NCBI RefSeq assembly: GCF_000208745.1
Contig: NC_030855.1
Span: 23,888,030 to 23,952,029, forward strand
Source: Theobroma cacao
Taxonomy: Eukaryota > Streptophyta > Magnoliopsida > Malvales > Malvaceae
Length of the DNA: 64,000 nt
Direction of reading: 5' to 3'
The position numbers were made by a program, and so were the translations under genes. How positions within the stretch are numbered: position 1 is the first letter of the stretch; every line of letters begins with the position of its first letter. Shown piece after piece: positions 12,965 through 25,700 of this stretch. The notes below the pieces were generated by a model. It was not told the DNA's origin. It ran no database searches and saw only the letters and a list, made by a program, of their open reading frames with translations.

Positions 12965-13368
12965 ATGGCAGCAGCAAATTGGCTTGCATAGCCTTGTTAC
13001 TTTCACTGTGCTCTTTTGGGATGTGCTCTGGTCGCATGGTCGGTTTCTGCGCCATGGACGAGTCAGTTAACTTAAACCAGTCGACCAATATCAACAATTC
13101 CACGCATGATCACGTTGTTTCCAATTCGTCCCCCACACTGCCTAGCAGTGTCGTCGACGATGGCTTTGGCAGCCCCGACGACTGCAACAATGGCTGTGAC
13201 TGCAACGACGACGGTAATGATAACAATGGCTGTGAAGGTGTCGAAATCTTCGGTGGCTGCGACTTTGTCTATAATTGCATAGGCCCAACGGGTGATAATG
13301 CTATATCTGAACTCACACGAATGATTAAGGAACTTACCCAGAGACTTGATGACAAAGGTTTATTATGA
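12965..13368 (+). CDS. Putative secreted Asn/Asp/Cys-rich orphan protein; start out of frame, possibly broken
   Basis: I do not recognise a family. The open frame reads KLACIALLLSLCSF from about 12976, a typical signal-peptide hydrophobic core, then a polar region. The polar region has Asn/Ser (NINNST) and a cysteine-rich stretch (DDCNNGCDCNDDGNDNNGC...GGCDFVYNC). It ends in a helical tail (ELTRMIKELTQRLDDKGLL) and TGA at 13366-13368. The only nearby ATG (12965) lies in another frame and stops after eight codons (MAAANWLA). No in-frame ATG exists before an upstream in-frame stop at 12955. So either one base is missing in the GCA-rich start region, or the first exon is spliced from upstream, or the gene is dead. 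AATAAA-like signals lie at about 13405 and 13457. Confidence 0.4.
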
Positions 13369-14540
13369 GAAAGCCATCCTTGGAATATGGATGCTATGGC
13401 AACAGAATAAAGTAGTACTTCGCAGCCTTGGTAATTCCAATGTGCTCTTTTTAATATGAATAAATTGTTTTTAATTAAGCTTTGATTTCAAATACATGAT
13501 GAAAATTCATGAATAGAAACAATATAGTCTATATAATTCAATGAAAATTTGTAAGTTCTCATCATATAGTAGAGAATTAAAATTTGGAATCCATTAAAAT
13601 ATGGGATTTTGAGATTATGTTTTTTTTTTTGGAAAATAAAATTATAATTTTTCTATATCTGAACAGTTAATTTAATAATTGGTATATGATTTTTTTATTC
13701 AAATCCTTTCTTCTCTTAAATAAAAAAATTTTATGATTTTTCTTACCATATATTAATTTCTTGACTAGATATTTTTGTGTAAAAGTACAAATTCAACAAC
13801 AAAATTATCATTAAATATTTAATTTAAGTGAATAAATTATGACTTAAAAGACCTAAAAATAAATAATCTATACCATATCTATATCCATTTATCAAATTAA
13901 CGAATTTATTATTACATGTTACTTTCATTTTGTTTGTAGTTTTTTTTATTAGGAATAATATTGAAGTTCAACATGATCATCATACAATTTGAAATCAAAT
14001 TATTATTTTTTCAATATTTTGTGTTAACTAGCTTATAAGATGATAATAAACATTTAAAAAATAAATGAATGAAACTAATCAATTGGAACTAATCCGAAGG
14101 ACTAGACAAAACAAAATCTTTTTCTTTTTTTTTTTTGTTTTGATTATACTATATATAAATAATCATTAATTCTATAATAAAAAATGAAAAAATTTGTAGC
14201 ATTTTACAATTATGCAATATTTAACTGTTAAAAATTAAAATATTCAATAAATTATATTTTCTTAATTGAGTTTGATATTAATTAATTCATTTTAGAAATC
14301 TCTTTAGTAAGAAATTTTCAATGAAGAAGATGTTGAAAATGGGTTTTTGTTTTTTAACTTTAAAAAATTATCCTTTTTATAAACTATTAACAAAGTTAAC
14401 TGCCTCAACAATTCAGGGTCACATAAGGATGATGATCACCAAATACCCAACACGAAAATCTTCTATGATTTTCACTTTGGTTCCTCTTTTCCTACCCTTT
14501 TATCCTGAAAACAACAAAAGCATGCACATGGAACTTTCAG
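13369..14540. other. Very AT-rich intergenic region
   Basis: This stretch between the two orphan secreted genes has long A/T runs (for example near 13621 and 14128). I see no coding segment, clear repeat or terminal inverted repeat. It may contain matrix-attachment-like sequence, but nothing specific is visible. Confidence 0.45.
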
Positions 14541-14550
14541 TATATAAATA
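14541..14550 (+). promoter_or_regulatory. TATA box
   Basis: TATATAAATA lies 62-71 bp upstream of the ATG at 14612. This leaves room for a start site about 30 bp downstream and a short leader of about 40 bp. It is a strong match in a plausible position. Confidence 0.6.
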
Positions 14551-14611
14551 TTCATCTTGTTTTATTGCCTAACATCCATCTACAGAAAAAACATTAAAGA
14601 CAGACAAAAAT

Positions 14612-15124
14612 ATGGGACAACATCAACAAGCGTGGGTTCTGTTCTCAGTTCTCCTACTTGTCCTAGGAGCCATGCCCACAAGCTCTGCCGCTAGAGACGC
14701 CAGTAGTTTTAAAGACCCCAAAAACCATGGTCAGGGTTCTGGTGGCACTGCTGTTTCTGGCCAGGGTCAGGAGAAAGTTGGTCTATTCCCTGGCATCCTA
14801 GGTTTCGGTATTCCGCCTTTCAGGATAGAAGGCGGTGTTCATGGCGGCGGCGGTGATAACTTTCCTGGTATTGGTGTTGGTGGTGATATCTGCCTTGGTT
14901 GTTCAGGAAATGAAGGTAAAGGATTTCTCATCAACAATTTCGGGCAACCTTTCTATTGCCTGCCAGTAAAGGAGTGTCAGGAAGGGGACTGTGATACTCA
15001 CATTGGTTCCATAAATCAGGTTGCCTCTAACTGGCCTAACCGTGAAACCAACAGGAGGGTTGACCACAAACGTGGGGCTAATGGGGTCCGAAGCACTTCT
15101 GCTACGGCACCGGCGTCTGGCTAA
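14612..15124 (+). CDS. Secreted glycine-rich orphan protein
   Basis: A single-exon gene of 170 aa. The N-terminus MGQHQQAWVLFSVLLLVLGA followed by MPTSSAARDA is a clear signal peptide, with cleavage likely after SSA near residue 26. The mature protein is rich in Gly (HGQGSGG, VHGGGGDNFPGIGVGG), which suggests an apoplastic or wall location. It then has a small cysteine cluster (Cys94, 97, 116, 122, 127). The basic, polar tail includes RETNRRVDHKRG and ends in ATAPASG. Five cysteines is an odd number, so either one is free or the protein pairs with another. The TATA box is well placed. I do not recognise the family. It lies 1.2 kb from another short secreted ORF on the same strand. A processed signalling peptide is possible but matches no CLE, CEP, IDA or PIP motif that I can see. 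Confidence 0.75.
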   Translation: MGQHQQAWVLFSVLLLVLGAMPTSSAARDASSFKDPKNHGQGSGGTAVSGQGQEKVGLFPGILGFGIPPFRIEGGVHGGGGDNFPGIGVGGDICLGCSGNEGKGFLINNFGQPFYCLPVKECQEGDCDTHIGSINQVASNWPNRETNRRVDHKRGANGVRSTSATAPASG

Positions 15125-15501
15125 GCAAAAAGCATGGATATATTTCCCTTTAGCTAACTGTTTAAGCTAAGAATAAGCATAGTGTGCTTTCCTTTACTCC
15201 AATTAGTTTCTCCTTATAAAACTTCAGATTCTCAAGAAAGTTTATTTCTCACCAGGAAATATGGGAGTTCATCAATTGAAATTAACCATGGCTATTAGTT
15301 TGAATCAAGATATACAAGAAAGGGATAAACTAATGTGATAACTCTATTTGCAAAGCAAGTTACTGGGTGCTTAAAACAGAGGCCAACATAATAACATGCA
15401 AAGCTTATAAGAACATGAACAATACTGCTGTAGATTATGTTAAATTTACACAGCTTCTCCACTTCATCATCATCTGCCAATTTCATAAAAACTTTATCCC
15501 T
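15125..15501. other. Convergent 3' intergenic region
   Basis: This 377-bp spacer lies between the stops of the glycine-rich gene (+) and the DUF3700 gene (-). Possible polyadenylation signals are present near 15170 (AAGAATAAGC). No extra gene is seen. Confidence 0.5.
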
Positions 15502-16907
15502 TCATTCTCCCTCCTGGACGGTGATATCTGCCCAATTCGCAGCACTACCAGTACGTGGAATGCTGGGGAGTCTTGTGAACAAGTCCACCTGAAAAATTAC
15601 TCCACAAATTTTTCCATCGTCGTCTTCGCGAGCTATTGCTTTTACCTTGTGAAGTGGATGATCAAAGCTTATAAGACCATTCCCATTCATGAAAATGCAG
15701 CCTGTAAAATTAACCATGTAAAAATTTAGAAATTCCAACTTCTAGCATTTACTTGCAGTGTGTTGCCTATTTGAACTTGAAAGGTGAGTGAGTTTACCTG
15801 GAGGAAAGGGTGCACAGGATTTTCCACAAGCCTCTTGTACGGTGTTAGGATCATCTGAAAAGACCAGGGAGCCATCTCCAGCCATTCCCCATTTAAGCTC
15901 AACGCTTCCTTCACGGTCCTATGTTAAGCCAACAACATTTTCTGAGAATACTAGATAAAGCTTATATAACTTGTGAAAAACAACCGCATTCGGTTTCCAC
16001 CTCACCCTGGCCACGAAGAGGGTAACAGATTTAGCATCAAAAAGAATGAAGGCAAATTTGCCTTCGAGATCTTTAATGACTTGATCAGGTGGATATGGAG
16101 CTCGGTCTCTTAGCACCTTGTAAGCTTCAATCACAACCATGGCTTCCGTTGCTTGCCTGGACAGGCCGTAATGTCGCCTGAGTTCGGGCATGTTCGCAAG
16201 ATTCCCGACGAAGATACAGAATATGTCATCCATGACAACCATGGACCTGGTACATTCCGATCATCATCAGACAACGAAAGCCCTCAAAATTTGTTATATG
16301 CTTCAAATAAGGTCAGAGATATTAGCCAATAACAAATAATCAAGGATCCACCCAACATCAAATGACTTGTGAAAGCTCTGGAAGTCTGAACCATATTAGA
16401 ATTCTAGTTTCCCTTTCTTTACCTTGTTAGTTTCATTACCTTAACCGCCAGCCCCTGTTACTTTGTAATCTACATTTAAGTGTATTATAATAGAAACTTA
16501 TTCCAACTTACTTGCTTGATGGAAAACTTTATGAATTTTATCTGATACAAAGGATTCACAGATGACAATGTAAGAGCTGAAGTATAAAATGGGAAGCACA
16601 ATTCCATTGCATACTCTTTCTTCCCAGCCAAATGGAAAGAAAACAGGATCATAATTAAGCTCATTACCAAAAACATTAAGAAGGCCGAAATTTTTGAATA
16701 CCTTGGATGTAAAGGACTCTCAGCTTCATGTGACAAAGCCATGAAATTCCCATTTGAAAGGTGGTACAAGGTTGACTGTGGCCACAATAACCTAAAAGTC
16801 CCCAAGATTTCTTCCAGAGTCTTCTTACCCTCCAAATCTAAGCCAACCGAAGGAAGCCTTAGCTCCTCTGGTGGATTTCCTATTGCTTTCTCGAAAACCG
16901 CCAACAT
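15502..16907 (-). CDS. DUF3700 / TSJT1-like aluminium-induced protein (YGL and LRDR motifs)
   Basis: Four exons on the minus strand: 16907-16702, 16246-16006, 15918-15798 and 15701-15502, with GT-AG borders, giving 255 aa. The family (stem-specific TSJT1, Wali7, AILP) has a class-II glutamine amidotransferase-like N-terminal fold and responds to metals, sugar starvation and hormones. Visible hallmarks are MLAVFEKA at the start, DDIFCIFVGNL, YGLSR, EAYKVLRDRAPYPPDQV, DLEGKFAFILFD, LKWGMAGDGSLVFSDD and CGKSCAPFPPGC. Residue 2 is Leu. The catalytic Cys2 of true amidotransferases is therefore absent, as is usual in DUF3700, and a non-enzymatic role is likely. A paralog with identical exon-2 length and phase lies at the right end of the window. 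Confidence 0.95.
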
Positions 16908-17471
16908 ACTTTCGGCAAAAACAATCCCAAGAGTTCAGACCAACTCTTCCTGCTTACACTGGAGTGCCTCGACAAATGAAGCCGAGCATTTGTGCATGCT
17001 TATCTCTAATAGTTGTATTTTTGTAACTGAAAGCAATACTACTGATTTTCGCTAGCTTACCAAAAACGATTACGCTGGCAGCTTAAAGGCTTTTGGTTGG
17101 GTCTAACGTGTAAGGTGTGCCTCGCATGCAGGCATGATGCCAGAACTTTTAGTTTCTTTCTTCGGGTGGCTTATTGACAAGTCAGAAGAAAACAGAAATG
17201 ATGGGTTTATTCAGAAAAAATTGAAGTGGACAGCTAGATGGATGATGAAGCGTTCTTAGCATGGCTATTGTTCCACTTGCTACTCGAGCCTTTATTGCAC
17301 TAATCACCGGTTTTACTAAAAGAAACAAAATGCCTTCAAGAAGACACAAAATCCACATAGTTGATATTAAAAGCATGAACAAATTGCTCACTAGATTAAC
17401 ATGTGTAATTGTGTACATATACAAAGCTATACTGAACATCGAACTCAAAAAGAAGGGAAAAGAATTGTCCT
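16908..17471 (-). promoter_or_regulatory. Promoter of the DUF3700 gene and 3' UTR of MutS2
   Basis: Both flanking genes are on the minus strand. The 564-bp spacer must hold the DUF3700 promoter and the MutS2 3' UTR. I see no repeat or convincing motif beyond AT-rich tracts. Confidence 0.4.
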
Positions 17472-20400
17472 TCACTTTATGTAAGCAACTGTACAACCAT
17501 AATTCATTGGATTTTCCTGTTCATACTTCGCCACACGTGGATGATTTCTTAATATTTCCAGTGCTTGCTCCTTAACGACACCAGTGCCCATGCCATGCAC
17601 AACAAAGAGAACCGAATTTGATCCTCTCGCAGAGATGGCCATGTCGAGGTGGTGCGCAGCCTCTGCCACTCGCATACCACGGAGATCTACAGTGTTCTTT
17701 GATGTCTGAATTAATGGGCCGTAAGCAATTGCAGCACTGTTTGTAGCATCTAAATTACTCGCTAACTCTCTGCTCTGTTCTCCCTATAGCAAAGATGATA
17801 AGAATCAGAGTCATTAAATTCAATTCCAAGACAAGGCAGGAGACAGATGAACTTCAGTCAAACAAGAGACAGACCCAACAAACATTTCAGAGTAGTAGGC
17901 TAATTTTAACAGTATGATTTAATATCTAAGCCAAGGTCTGGCCTACTTGATTGCATCTACTTGATCTAGGTGAATCTTTGTGTGTAGAAATGTGCACAAG
18001 TGTGAGAAACAACGGGTAATTTGTCTGTAAGAGCTTCAGAAACTAAGAGGATCGGTGCCAAGGACAGAAAGCATTCAAGAAAAAGATACAAAAAACATGG
18101 TTGAATATGTAACATTTTGAATGTAACTTAAGAAATTTGACCAAAAAGGCTGGATGAAAACCCATAATTCTAGCTTCATGCAAGTATGATATCCAGCAGG
18201 ACCACAGATTATGCAAGGGAAACTAGGCTGATGAATAAAACGTTTTCCCTAGGGATAAAGAATGGAAATAGACATGGATTGGCTTTTCCCAGAAGCAACA
18301 AAAGGACATTTGGAGAGCAGGTGGATAAGCTTAGCAAATATACATGAGAAAGAGGTGGGGGGGGCGGGGGGTTGCATTCCAACAAAGTCGGCCAAGTAAT
18401 TAATCAAATTGCAGTGAACATCAAACTAAGGGAACCTTTGCCTAGTGCTTCCCGTTACTTAGCTTAGTTGTTGGGTTTAAGGTCCTCAACCAAATGTTCA
18501 GCATGAACCCATCCAGATAACAGGACAAAAATGTAACACAAACAAACAACAAGCAAGATGTTAAGGAAGCAATCTTTATTACACACCCGTTTTTTCATAC
18601 TCCGCCTCGCCATTTTTTTGCCATTTGAAATAGGTCTAACATTGCTCTTCTCAACCCGGACCCTAATTTTACCATGTTGGACTAATAATGTGTTGTCATC
18701 CTCAGATGCTTCAACAACAGTAGCTAATTTGTTTCCTAATCCCTTCACATGGACTTGCTCACCAGACTGAGGTTGATATGAACTTGTATCTGTTTCAGTA
18801 AAAGAGAAACTGTCACCAGGGCGGTGAGCTTTTACAATGGAGTTAATTGCAGATTCAGATTTCCGAATCAGCAAATTAAATTCATCAGAATTGGCAGTTT
18901 TGAGCAGATTCTCAAACTCCAGCACCACAGTGTCAATTTGAGATTTTGCAGCATTTAATTCTTGTTGAACCTTCTCGGTTTCCTTTGCCCTGAGAGCTAT
19001 CTCACGCTCTTCAAGATTGTCTGCCTCACCCCTAACCTTCATTATTAGGATCAAGGAGAAGAAACAAACAAACAAACAAACAAAATAATTCAATAAGCAA
19101 AACAAAACATATTCTGGTCTCAAGAAAAGAAAAGGCAGAAGTTAAGCTCTCAAATGTGCTAATAGTGTAATAACTTCAAAATAGGACACAGCTTGACTTC
19201 TAATAATAAAAGGACCCTAACATCACTTTTTTCCTGATGCTTATTTATAATGAACAACAAGTGGCAACAAAAATTAGAATTAGGTTGCGACAAAATGGAA
19301 TTTCTAAAACCATACCTCATGATAAAGTTCCATAATTTCAGCATGAAGAGATTCAGCCCTCCTGAACTGAGCTTCCAATCTGCTCCTTTCCTCCATTAGC
19401 GATTGATATAGCACAACTTTCCGCTCCTGCTGCTTTTCTGGCTTTAGACTGTCCACCCACTTCTTTGCACGTTCAATTATATTTTTATCAAAACCAATTG
19501 AATTAGCAATGGTTAATGCATTTGAATTGCCGATGCTACCCCAGAGTATCTGGTAGGTAGGTTGTAAGGTCTCCAGAGAAAATTCCAAGGCTGCATTCTC
19601 GTACTGAGAGTCCTTCCCTTTAAGACGACTTAGATCCGCATAATGAGTTGTTACAACAGCTAAGTTAACACGAGTTTTGAGATACTGCAAGATACTGGTA
19701 GATAGAGCCACCCCTTCTAAAGGATCAGTTCCACTACCAATTTCGTCAATGAGGACAAGTGATTCTTTTGAGGCAATTTCCAAGATCTCACAAATTCGTG
19801 ATATATGCCCACTAAATGTTGAAAGACTTCGTTCCAAAGACTTCAGTCATAAAAGAAGAGTCAGAACAAAAGAGAATAAAGAAATGAGAATTTATCGCCC
19901 ATAAAAAAGGTAAACCACTACCTGGCTGTCCCCAATATCTGCAAGAACAAGATCAAACCACGGAAGTCTTGGCTGCTTCTTAGCAGGCAAATACATGCCA
20001 GCCTTTGACATAAGAGATGCCAGCCCCAAAGTTTTCATGGAAGCAGTTTTACCTCCTGTATTGGGTCCTGAGATAACCACCACCCGTGTTCCACATTGAA
20101 CTTTAATATCTATAGGAACAGGAAAGCTGGATACTCCTTTTGAAGACTTTACTGCAGCCATTGCACCACTTTTCTCCTCCGTTATAGACGGATCCCCAGA
20201 GCTGGATGCAATGAAATCTGTGAAATTTCTTAAAGAAGACCCAAGGAGAAGCGGATGCTGTATTCCTTCAATATCTACTGACCAAGCATTATCTGCTCCA
20301 TTGGAAATTAAAACTTCAGATTCCGTTGAACTAAAAATTGGACAGACACCATTCATCCACTGAGCATATGCAGCTTTAGCAAAAGCAAGATCAACTTCTA

Positions 20401-22181
20401 GAAGTTTATCCAACAAATACTTTATCTCAGCTTCTGATTCTGCTATTTCAGATGTAAGCAGGCTCAGAATAGCCATTTCCTCAGCTTTTTCAGAATTTGA
20501 AAGCTTTACTTCCATGTTGTTCAACTCAACTGCCTCTTTAGGCTCCATAAAATATGTTGCACCAGAACTGCTAACGTTCAGAACCACACCATCTGGAAGC
20601 AGATATTTATGAGAAGCCCTCACACCCACACACATCCTTGACCGCCGCTTGGTTATCAAAGGTCTGTCAATGCCTCCAGCCTGAAAAACATTAGCTGATA
20701 CTTCTTTCAATAGAGAATCCAGATTTCCCATGTTCCTCTTCCTTTCAGCCCTAATAAGCTCCAATTCTTCACTAGCTCTATCAAGGACAGTTGAAAGATT
20801 GCAGTCTATGCAAAATCCTATCTTTTTCTCCAACTCCTTCTGGAAATTGCAATTCTGAAGTATTTCAAGCAATGGAGTGTACCTGGCACAAAAACAATAA
20901 CATCGATGAGACTCTGTAAAACCAAATTTAACTTTCATGCAGGCAGGTTGTATATTTTTATTTCAAAAATGTATACAGGAAACAAGCAGTGCACTCTTGG
21001 GTCAAAGTAACCTGAATATGATTTTCTTTTCAGACCCTTACAGAGAGAAGATAATCCATCATTACCAATACCATATATGGCTCTCTCCACATTGCATCAA
21101 GCAAAAATGAAGACCTTCTCAGAGATGTTTCAGATAAAATTGCTTACGCCAAAATCATTACTATAAAGTAAGATCTTTACAGTCTGAGGTGCCTATAATA
21201 GAAAAACATAATACATAAGTCCACCTCTGTTATGATCAAAAGGTTGAATCCATATAGGGAAAGAAAATCGTCAAGTTTTTGACCATTTTAAAGAATGAAA
21301 ACATTTATCATACTTACACTGTTTCTATTCATGACAAGAATCTGGTACAAAGTAGCAGAATCAGAAGTTTTAACACTCCTCCTCTGTAACTAATCAACTA
21401 TCAGATACAAAAACAACTAGCAAAACTTCTAGACGTAGTGTTCCTTAGTTTATTTGTATACACATATCAAAGTAATCCAATGTACGCGAAACCACGTACA
21501 CTAAAACCAACTCGAAACTCCAATCATTTCTCAAATATAATCATAACAAACTATTACTACTAAATATTTTTTAAAAAATGGACATTAATTTTGGCAAAAG
21601 GATGCAACAGAAAACATAAAGAATGCCGAAATTGAAAAAGGAAGGAAAAGAATTTTGATATACCTCTTCAAAGAACCTCCTTCTGCGACCGCTGCCAACT
21701 TCTCCGAGACGGCTCTTGCGGCGCCAAGCGTCCTCCGAACTCTGCAAAGCTCCCTGACTGTTAGCAGCTGTCCTGAACCAGCAGAGCGGAGGATTCCTGA
21801 GACGTCCTCGATGGCAGAGAGATCCAACGGCTCCGATTTCAAGGCCTCCATGGCGTGCAAAGCGGCGGTGGTTTGGTCCAGAAGCTTCTGGGACTCTTCC
21901 TGGGATTGACCGATGGGGAATGCGGCGCTTTTGGTGAGGGATAGGGCCATGGAGGTAGATGTGAAGGGAGACAGGTAATTGCACAGGGAAGGCCATTCTA
22001 AGGTTTTCAAGGTTTCGCTTTGGAGGGCGGTTGCGAGTTCGGATGAGCGTGACTCGGGTGAGTTGGCAAGCGAGCCGATGAGTTTGAGTTTGAAAGGTCT
22101 GGTCGAGAGAGAGTAGTGGCGGTGGCGGTGAGAGAGAAGTGGAGGGTTTTGGAGGGAAAGGAACTGAGTGGGGAGTTGCAT
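17472..22181 (-). CDS. MUTS2: MutS2 homologue with C-terminal Smr endonuclease domain
   Basis: Five minus-strand exons (22181-21664, 20882-19922, 19840-19316, 19036-18587, 17783-17472), all GT-AG, encode about 921 aa. The first 40 or so residues are Ser/Arg/His-rich with few acidic residues, consistent with plastid (or mitochondrial) import. There is no MutS mismatch-recognition domain, as expected for MutS2. The clamp/lever region is followed by Walker A GPNTGGKT (about 445-452), the STFSGH motif, and Walker B LVLIDEIGSGTDP (about 525) with THYADL. A coiled-coil stretch (REIALRAKETEKVQQELNAA) and a KOW-like linker (VHVKGLGNKLATVVE) come next. The Smr domain ends the protein (VDLRGMRVAEA, HGMGTG). 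In bacteria MutS2 suppresses recombination or rescues collided ribosomes; the plant role is not settled. Confidence 0.96.
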
Positions 22182-22718
22182 GAAGATTATTTAGACGGAG
22201 ACTAGCGAATGCTTTTACATTTGAATTATAGTTGAATGGGTTGTTTCTTATCCATTTCTGTTTTTTAAACCCAAACGGACGCCGCGACCCCGCACCGGCA
22301 TTTCTTTCTATTTATTCCTTCTCTCTTTTATTATCAGAAACGGCTGCGGTTCGGGGAAAAAAAAATCTTAGCAAACGAGCAAATAAGCGTCACACTAAGA
22401 TTTATACTTCTTTCTCCTTCATATTATTATCATGAATTTTGTTTAATGAGTAAATAAATTAAATTTAGGCCCTTTTTTTTTCTGAAAATGTAGCGAAGCA
22501 ATTAGGGCTTCCTGCTTCCTTTTGGAATATAAATTCATTTATAAAAAAAGAAAAAAAAGAAAAAATGTATAAAAGTGCTCATAAATAATGATTTTACAAG
22601 GCAGGATGGTAAGAAGAACGATGACAATGTATAATACAACAACAAAGAAATAATTGATGGTTCTCACGGATAGCTCGTGGTGATTGTTCCCTTCACTATT
22701 CAAATCATCACTTCCTTT
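22182..22718 (-). promoter_or_regulatory. MutS2 promoter and allantoinase 3' UTR
   Basis: This 537-bp spacer lies between two minus-strand genes. GC-richer sequence with CG dinucleotides (22275-22400) lies just upstream of the MutS2 start and is likely its core promoter. A/T runs at 22470-22565 probably belong to the downstream region of allantoinase. Confidence 0.4.
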
Positions 22719-25700
22719 CTATGTTGCGAGGATTAGAGCACCACAGGCAGCGGCAGCGTGATTCCCCTCGTTGTAGACAAGGTTCCCTCTTACAAAAGTT
22801 GCCAGCACTTTTCCGGATAGTCTTTTTCCTATGTAGGCAGAGATGCTCTGCATAAACAAGGGAAGAAAGAGAATTCAGATCACAAATGGCACCAAGAACA
22901 AGAATCATATTCACAGCAACTGCATTGGATTCAGGGTATGCTTTGTACTTATATGAAACGCTCGCCTGTGGAACTGGCTAGGGATGGGTAAGCCATCTCT
23001 CAGGTGGATTATCATGCATTTCAATAAAATTTGGTAGCTCAGAGACGTCAATTATTTTTTGTGCAGGTTTTTCTTTCAGAAATTTAGAAAAAAAATATGG
23101 AAATTCACAGCTGCAGTTCAGAGTTCAGACAGAGATGTACTCTCTCTCTCTCGCTCACAATCAAAAAAAGCAAGCTTCAAAGTGCAAGAAAGGGGCAAAG
23201 CACATGACAACTGAAAAGTGTGAATGAATTAAATTCTCAAGGAAAATAAAAACGAAAGAAAGATATAGGGTTACTGGATACGTACGGGATTTTTAACATA
23301 CATAGGATGATCAGCATTGAGGTCAAACTCCACTTCAGGTTCCCAGACGACAATGTCTGCGTGGTTTCCAATTGCAATGGCTCCCTAAACAATGGAGTTA
23401 AGATCTCCACGTTCTTTATTCATAATGCATCAAACAAATCAAAATGGAAGTGCATTTGAAAAGATAATTCAAGATATTGACCTTTGAATGTTGTTGGGCA
23501 AGCTTCGCAGGCCTTTCACTCCACCATAATGCTAACTGCTCTAATGTTACTCCAAATTTCCGTCCATATGACCATGTCACGGGAAGAACAAACTGCAGAT
23601 GTCTCAATAGAATGTTATCGATCAGTGTCAACATGCAGCAAGAGTAAACAATGATCAAAGAGAGAACATGAAGAAATGATCAAATACGTATATAAAAGAT
23701 GGTAAGAAGAACCATATAAGCAAGTCTAATCATGCAGTTGACTGCTTAATTTTATTCTCTGAATTGTTTTTCCTATAAATTTGTTCATCCTTACTTTATC
23801 AAGTTACAGTTTATTGTTAATCAATCATATAGATAATTACATTGCTGAACTAAAAGTAATAGCTTTTGTGGGTAGTGAATCTGGATAACAACATGAAGCA
23901 GTCCAAAGTGGTTTTCGTCAGATTTCAACCTTAAATCCAGATATATGCAATTAAAGGGTTTTGGTAATTTGCATGCCAAACTTTTTTGAAAATTAGAGTG
24001 TACTATTCGTTAATCAATGTTACTGTAAGATGGTAACTAACTTTTATAAGTCAGCAATGTCTATGTTGTTATACATAGAAGAAAGCAAACAGTTGAGATA
24101 ATTTTTTCTGTAAATGGAAAATCACCAACCTGTATAGATGAAATGCCACCCCAAGCCCTCAGAAAGTTACCATCATTCAGGAGTTTAAGTTCTGGGACTG
24201 TTGGTGAATGATCAGAACTTAGCATATCAATATGTCCTTCCTGAAACAGAATGTATAATAGAGATGAAGCAAATGTTTGAAGAAACTAGAACTAAAATTA
24301 CTAGTAACACCCTTAAAATTATTAGTAACACCATTAAAGCATTCCATAAGTTTTCTTTATTGGCTGCATCACGGATAGGAGGAGCACACTTGAAACGAGT
24401 ATCTCCGTCTGGAATCTCTTCTGCTGAAAAAGCCAAGTAATGAGGGCAAGTCTCAACAGTTATGCTGTCACCTCTCCTTTTTGCTTCCTGTCAACAACAC
24501 AGAAATGACCCTTCATGAAAAGGTATATTTCAGAAAATTGTCCACAAGCAGTCCTTTATTGGCAATTAGAAGGGTACAAAGCAGGACAAGAAAATTGTGC
24601 TATGATCGAGCACAGGAGTTCTATCAGAGTGATTGTATCGTAGAATATACCTTTATAAGATCTAAGGAAGAACTGGCATCAGACAAATGAACAACATGTA
24701 GATGAGCACCTTCTGCTGGACCTCCGATCCTTGTGTCTTTTGTGACAGTCAAAAGTTCTCTAATAGCTGCCTCCTCCCTGGATGGGAAATAAAGGAGTAA
24801 ACTAACTATGTAAAGAAATACAATTCAACGACTTACACTTTGTGCAAAACATGGACAGGACCATTCAGCTCTCATTAAAATCATTTAAACATTGCCCCTT
24901 CCCAAAGAAGAGAATAAAGAAAATTCAACTTACCAAGAAGGTGGCCTTGTCTTAAGATAAGTTGAATACAATCGAGGATCATCGCCATCTTCATCTTGTA
25001 GGTAGCTTTCGACATCTTGTTGAATCTCTGAATGTACAAGTAAAGGTCTTCTGTATTTGGCCAATACAGAAAGCCCTGCCTAAAGCAGCAAATAGATGAA
25101 TTTCAGAAGATAGCCTAAACATTACCAATATTGCAGAAGCTGATTTAAGGGACAAAACAAATTCATTTATGTGTGCATTATTACAAAACCAAAGAAAAGT
25201 GAAAAAGAGTGAATAGAAATGTAAATGTTCTCTGTTCCAAAATGAAGCCCAGTTTCACTATCTGTTGATTCAGGTATCAGAAGCGAACCTTAATATGATT
25301 GGCATCAGTCATGGGAAAGTCATTGATCCCTGAAGGGCACATAAAAGACTGCAAAGCTAGAACATAAAATGTTGTAAGATAAAATTTCAATAAAAAAAAA
25401 CATTAACACCACGTATTACAAAATATCCCCCCCCAATCTTCGTTTGGGGAAAAAGGGGAGGAGAAAAGAAGGGGGTTAAGTTCATAGATAACATCAAGAT
25501 AATTCTTATAATTTTATTGGTGGCATAACTATCTCAAAATATACAAAGACCCAGCCTTCAAACAGGAAATAGATACTCTGTTCTATGCAAATGATGTATA
25601 GCTGAATATTATTAAAAGTTTACCTTCAAACCAAGGACACCAGCATTTAGGAGACCTTCCAGAGCTGTTGCATTGAATGCATTTCCAGGAACTAGACCTC

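Noticed and set aside
15367..15729. 120-codon plus-strand frame
   Set aside because: It is antisense to the last exon of the DUF3700 gene, whose reading frame and motifs are certain.
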